The translations under genes and the position numbers were made by a program. Positions 6,788-7,902 of a stretch of DNA of 7,902 bases are shown here, one piece after another. The stretch lies in assembly GCA_937902285.1 (NCBI GenBank), contig CALGTB010000347.1, positions 1 through 7,902 on the forward strand, read 5' to 3'. How positions within the stretch are numbered: the stretch's first letter is position 1; every line of letters begins with the position of its first letter. The notes below the pieces were generated by a model. The model searched no databases and was not told where the DNA came from. It saw only the letters and a program-made list of their open reading frames with translations. Source of the DNA: an uncultured Actinomycetes bacterium (GTDB lineage: Bacteria; Actinomycetota; Actinomycetes; S36-B12).

Positions 6788-7507
6788 ATGACCACCCCGG
6801 GGCGCCTGGCGTTCGTCGGCAGCGGCGAGTACCTGCCCGTGATGCAGGACATCGAGGCCTGGCTCCTCGAGGGGCGGCCGCGGCGCTACGTCCAGCTCGC
6901 GACCGCCGCTGCACCCGAGGGCGACCGGTCCCTGGCCCGGTGGCATCAGCTCGGTGCTGAGGCCGCCGAACGCCTCGGCGTCGAGCAGGTCGTGGTCGAC
7001 GTCCGGAATCGGCAGGACGCGGACGACCCGGGGCATGCAGCAGCCATCTCGGGAGCCGGCCTGATCTACCTGTCGGGGGGCAACCCCGGGCACCTCGCCT
7101 CGACCCTGCGCGGCACGCTCGTGTGGTCGGCGATCGAGGCCGAGTGGCGGGCCGGGGCCTCGCTGGCCGGATGCAGCGCGGGCGCCATGGCGCTCGGCGG
7201 ATACGTTCCCGACATCCGGCATCCCCGACAGGGCGGCACGGACGGGCTCGGCGTCGTCCCGGCCCTTCGGGTACTCCCGCACTTCGACAAGTTCAGCCGC
7301 ATGATCCCCGACTTCGCCCTGCGCCCGCTCGTCACCGCCGATGCTGTCGTCGTGGGGATCGACGAGGACACCGCGCTGGTCGCCGACGGGCCGAGCGAGG
7401 ACGGGCTGTGGGAGTTCCGGTCACGCGGTCGCCAGTCGTGCTGGCGCATCGACGCCGACCGCAAGCACCGGGTCAACGCCCCACTGCGCCTGCGCGTGAA
7501 CGGCTGA
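6788..7507 (+). CDS. Peptidase E/cyanophycinase-like (S51 family) hydrolase
   Basis: This 239-aa protein has the class I glutamine amidotransferase-like fold of peptidase family S51. Visible marks are an N-terminal strand ending in VGSGEY (10-15), YLSGGNPGHL (94-103), the nucleophile elbow GCSAGAM (128-134; Ser130 takes the place of the Cys of true amidotransferases), His165 in VLPHFDKF, and GIDEDTALV (190-198), a conserved cyanophycinase-type segment. The family includes dipeptidase E, which cleaves N-terminal Asp-X, and cyanophycinase, which cleaves cyanophycin. The substrate here is not determined. There is no signal peptide, so it should be cytoplasmic. The ATG sits 18 bp after the MFS stop with a TANNNT hexamer rather than a Shine-Dalgarno, and the stop is 2 bp before trmB. 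Length is usual for the family. Confidence 0.88.
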   Translation: MTTPGRLAFVGSGEYLPVMQDIEAWLLEGRPRRYVQLATAAAPEGDRSLARWHQLGAEAAERLGVEQVVVDVRNRQDADDPGHAAAISGAGLIYLSGGNPGHLASTLRGTLVWSAIEAEWRAGASLAGCSAGAMALGGYVPDIRHPRQGGTDGLGVVPALRVLPHFDKFSRMIPDFALRPLVTADAVVVGIDEDTALVADGPSEDGLWEFRSRGRQSCWRIDADRKHRVNAPLRLRVNG

Positions 7508-7509
7508 CG

Positions 7510-7902
7510 ATGCCCGCCGACCTGTCGGCCCAGGCGCGGCCGACCACGCTCCGCCCCGGCATCCGCACCTACAAGCCTCGGCGATCGCGCATGTCCGATC
7601 GCGAGCGGCGAGCACTCGACGAGCAGGCCGACCTGCTGCTGCCAGCGACGGCCGCTCGGCTCGACCTCGCCGCGACGTGGGGAGCCGGAGTCCCGGTGGT
7701 CATGGAGATCGGCTTCGGGTCCGGCGCGGCCACGGCGGCCATGGCTGCAGCCGATCCCGGCACGGGCATCCTCGCCGTCGACGTCCACACCCCCGGGGTG
7801 GGCGACCTCCTGTCGCGACTGGGAGGCGACGGACTCACCCATGTGCGGGTGATGGAGGCCGATGCCCTCGCCGTCCTCGAGCTCATGATCGAGCCGCACG
7901 CC
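7510..7902 (+). CDS. trmB: tRNA (guanine-N7-)-methyltransferase TrmB, C-terminus beyond window
   Basis: TrmB uses S-adenosylmethionine to form 7-methylguanosine at position 46 in the variable loop of many tRNAs. The 131 visible residues include the N-terminal RTYKPRRSRMS (about 19-29), typical of TrmB. The SAM-binding motif is EIGFGSG, followed by TAAMAAADP and AVDVHTPGVGDLL, a clear TrmB block. The rest of the methyltransferase domain, including the tRNA-binding and catalytic C-terminal motifs, lies beyond the right edge; about 90-110 residues are missing. ATG at 7510 comes 2 bp after the TGA of the peptidase E-like gene, so the two are probably coupled. No Shine-Dalgarno is seen. Confidence 0.93.
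   Translation, partial: MPADLSAQARPTTLRPGIRTYKPRRSRMSDRERRALDEQADLLLPATAARLDLAATWGAGVPVVMEIGFGSGAATAAMAAADPGTGILAVDVHTPGVGDLLSRLGGDGLTHVRVMEADALAVLELMIEPHA

Noticed and set aside
6158..7282. 374-codon open frame on the minus strand
   Set aside because: It lies antisense across the MFS and peptidase E-like genes, with Arg/Gly-rich low-complexity content and no motif.

Overview
The window is uniformly GC-rich (roughly 70% by eye), gene-dense DNA. GTG starts, stop/start overlaps, GC-rich third codon positions and family variants (TrmB, CsoR-like repressor) point to an actinobacterium. A Nocardioidaceae-like or related lineage is plausible, but that is inference. Nine protein genes fill almost the whole window, and no intergenic gap exceeds about 45 bp. 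I saw no RNA genes, insertion sequences, CRISPR arrays or phage features.

Left arm (about 1-5164, all minus strand). Reading in the direction of transcription, the genes are a CsoR/CstR-family repressor, a CopZ-like copper chaperone, a CopA-type Cu(I) P1B-ATPase, a MalY/PatB-type PLP C-S lyase/aminotransferase, a secreted SGNH-domain protein, and an HSL-type alpha/beta hydrolase cut by the left edge. Gaps are 43, 3, 7, 5 and 2 bp, so this looks like one six-gene operon. The core is a copper-efflux module, with CopZ delivering Cu(I) to CopA for export. The three distal genes are not usual copper genes.

Divergent control region (5165-5207). This 43-bp gap holds a near-perfect palindrome, TACCCTTAGGGGTA, of the type bound by CsoR-family repressors. 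TANNNT -10-like hexamers lie exactly 6 nt before the start codon of both flanking genes, which suggests leaderless transcripts in both directions. The repressor has the two conserved cysteines of the family, but Gly stands where copper-sensing CsoR has its His ligand. It therefore resembles the thiol/persulfide-sensing branch more than a canonical Cu(I) sensor.

Right arm (5208-7902, plus strand). A small AhpD/carboxymuconolactone-decarboxylase-family protein with the full E-x11-C-x2-C-x3-H motif overlaps (GTGA) a 399-aa MFS transporter. After 18 bp comes a cyanophycinase/peptidase E-like (S51) protein, again with TANNNT-N6-ATG. It is followed 2 bp later by trmB, the tRNA m7G46 methyltransferase, truncated by the right edge.

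The most interesting point is the combination of a repressor lacking the copper His ligand, copper export, a sulfur-chemistry PLP enzyme and a divergent dithiol AhpD-like protein. Together they suggest a switch linking copper and thiol/sulfur stress; this is a hypothesis.
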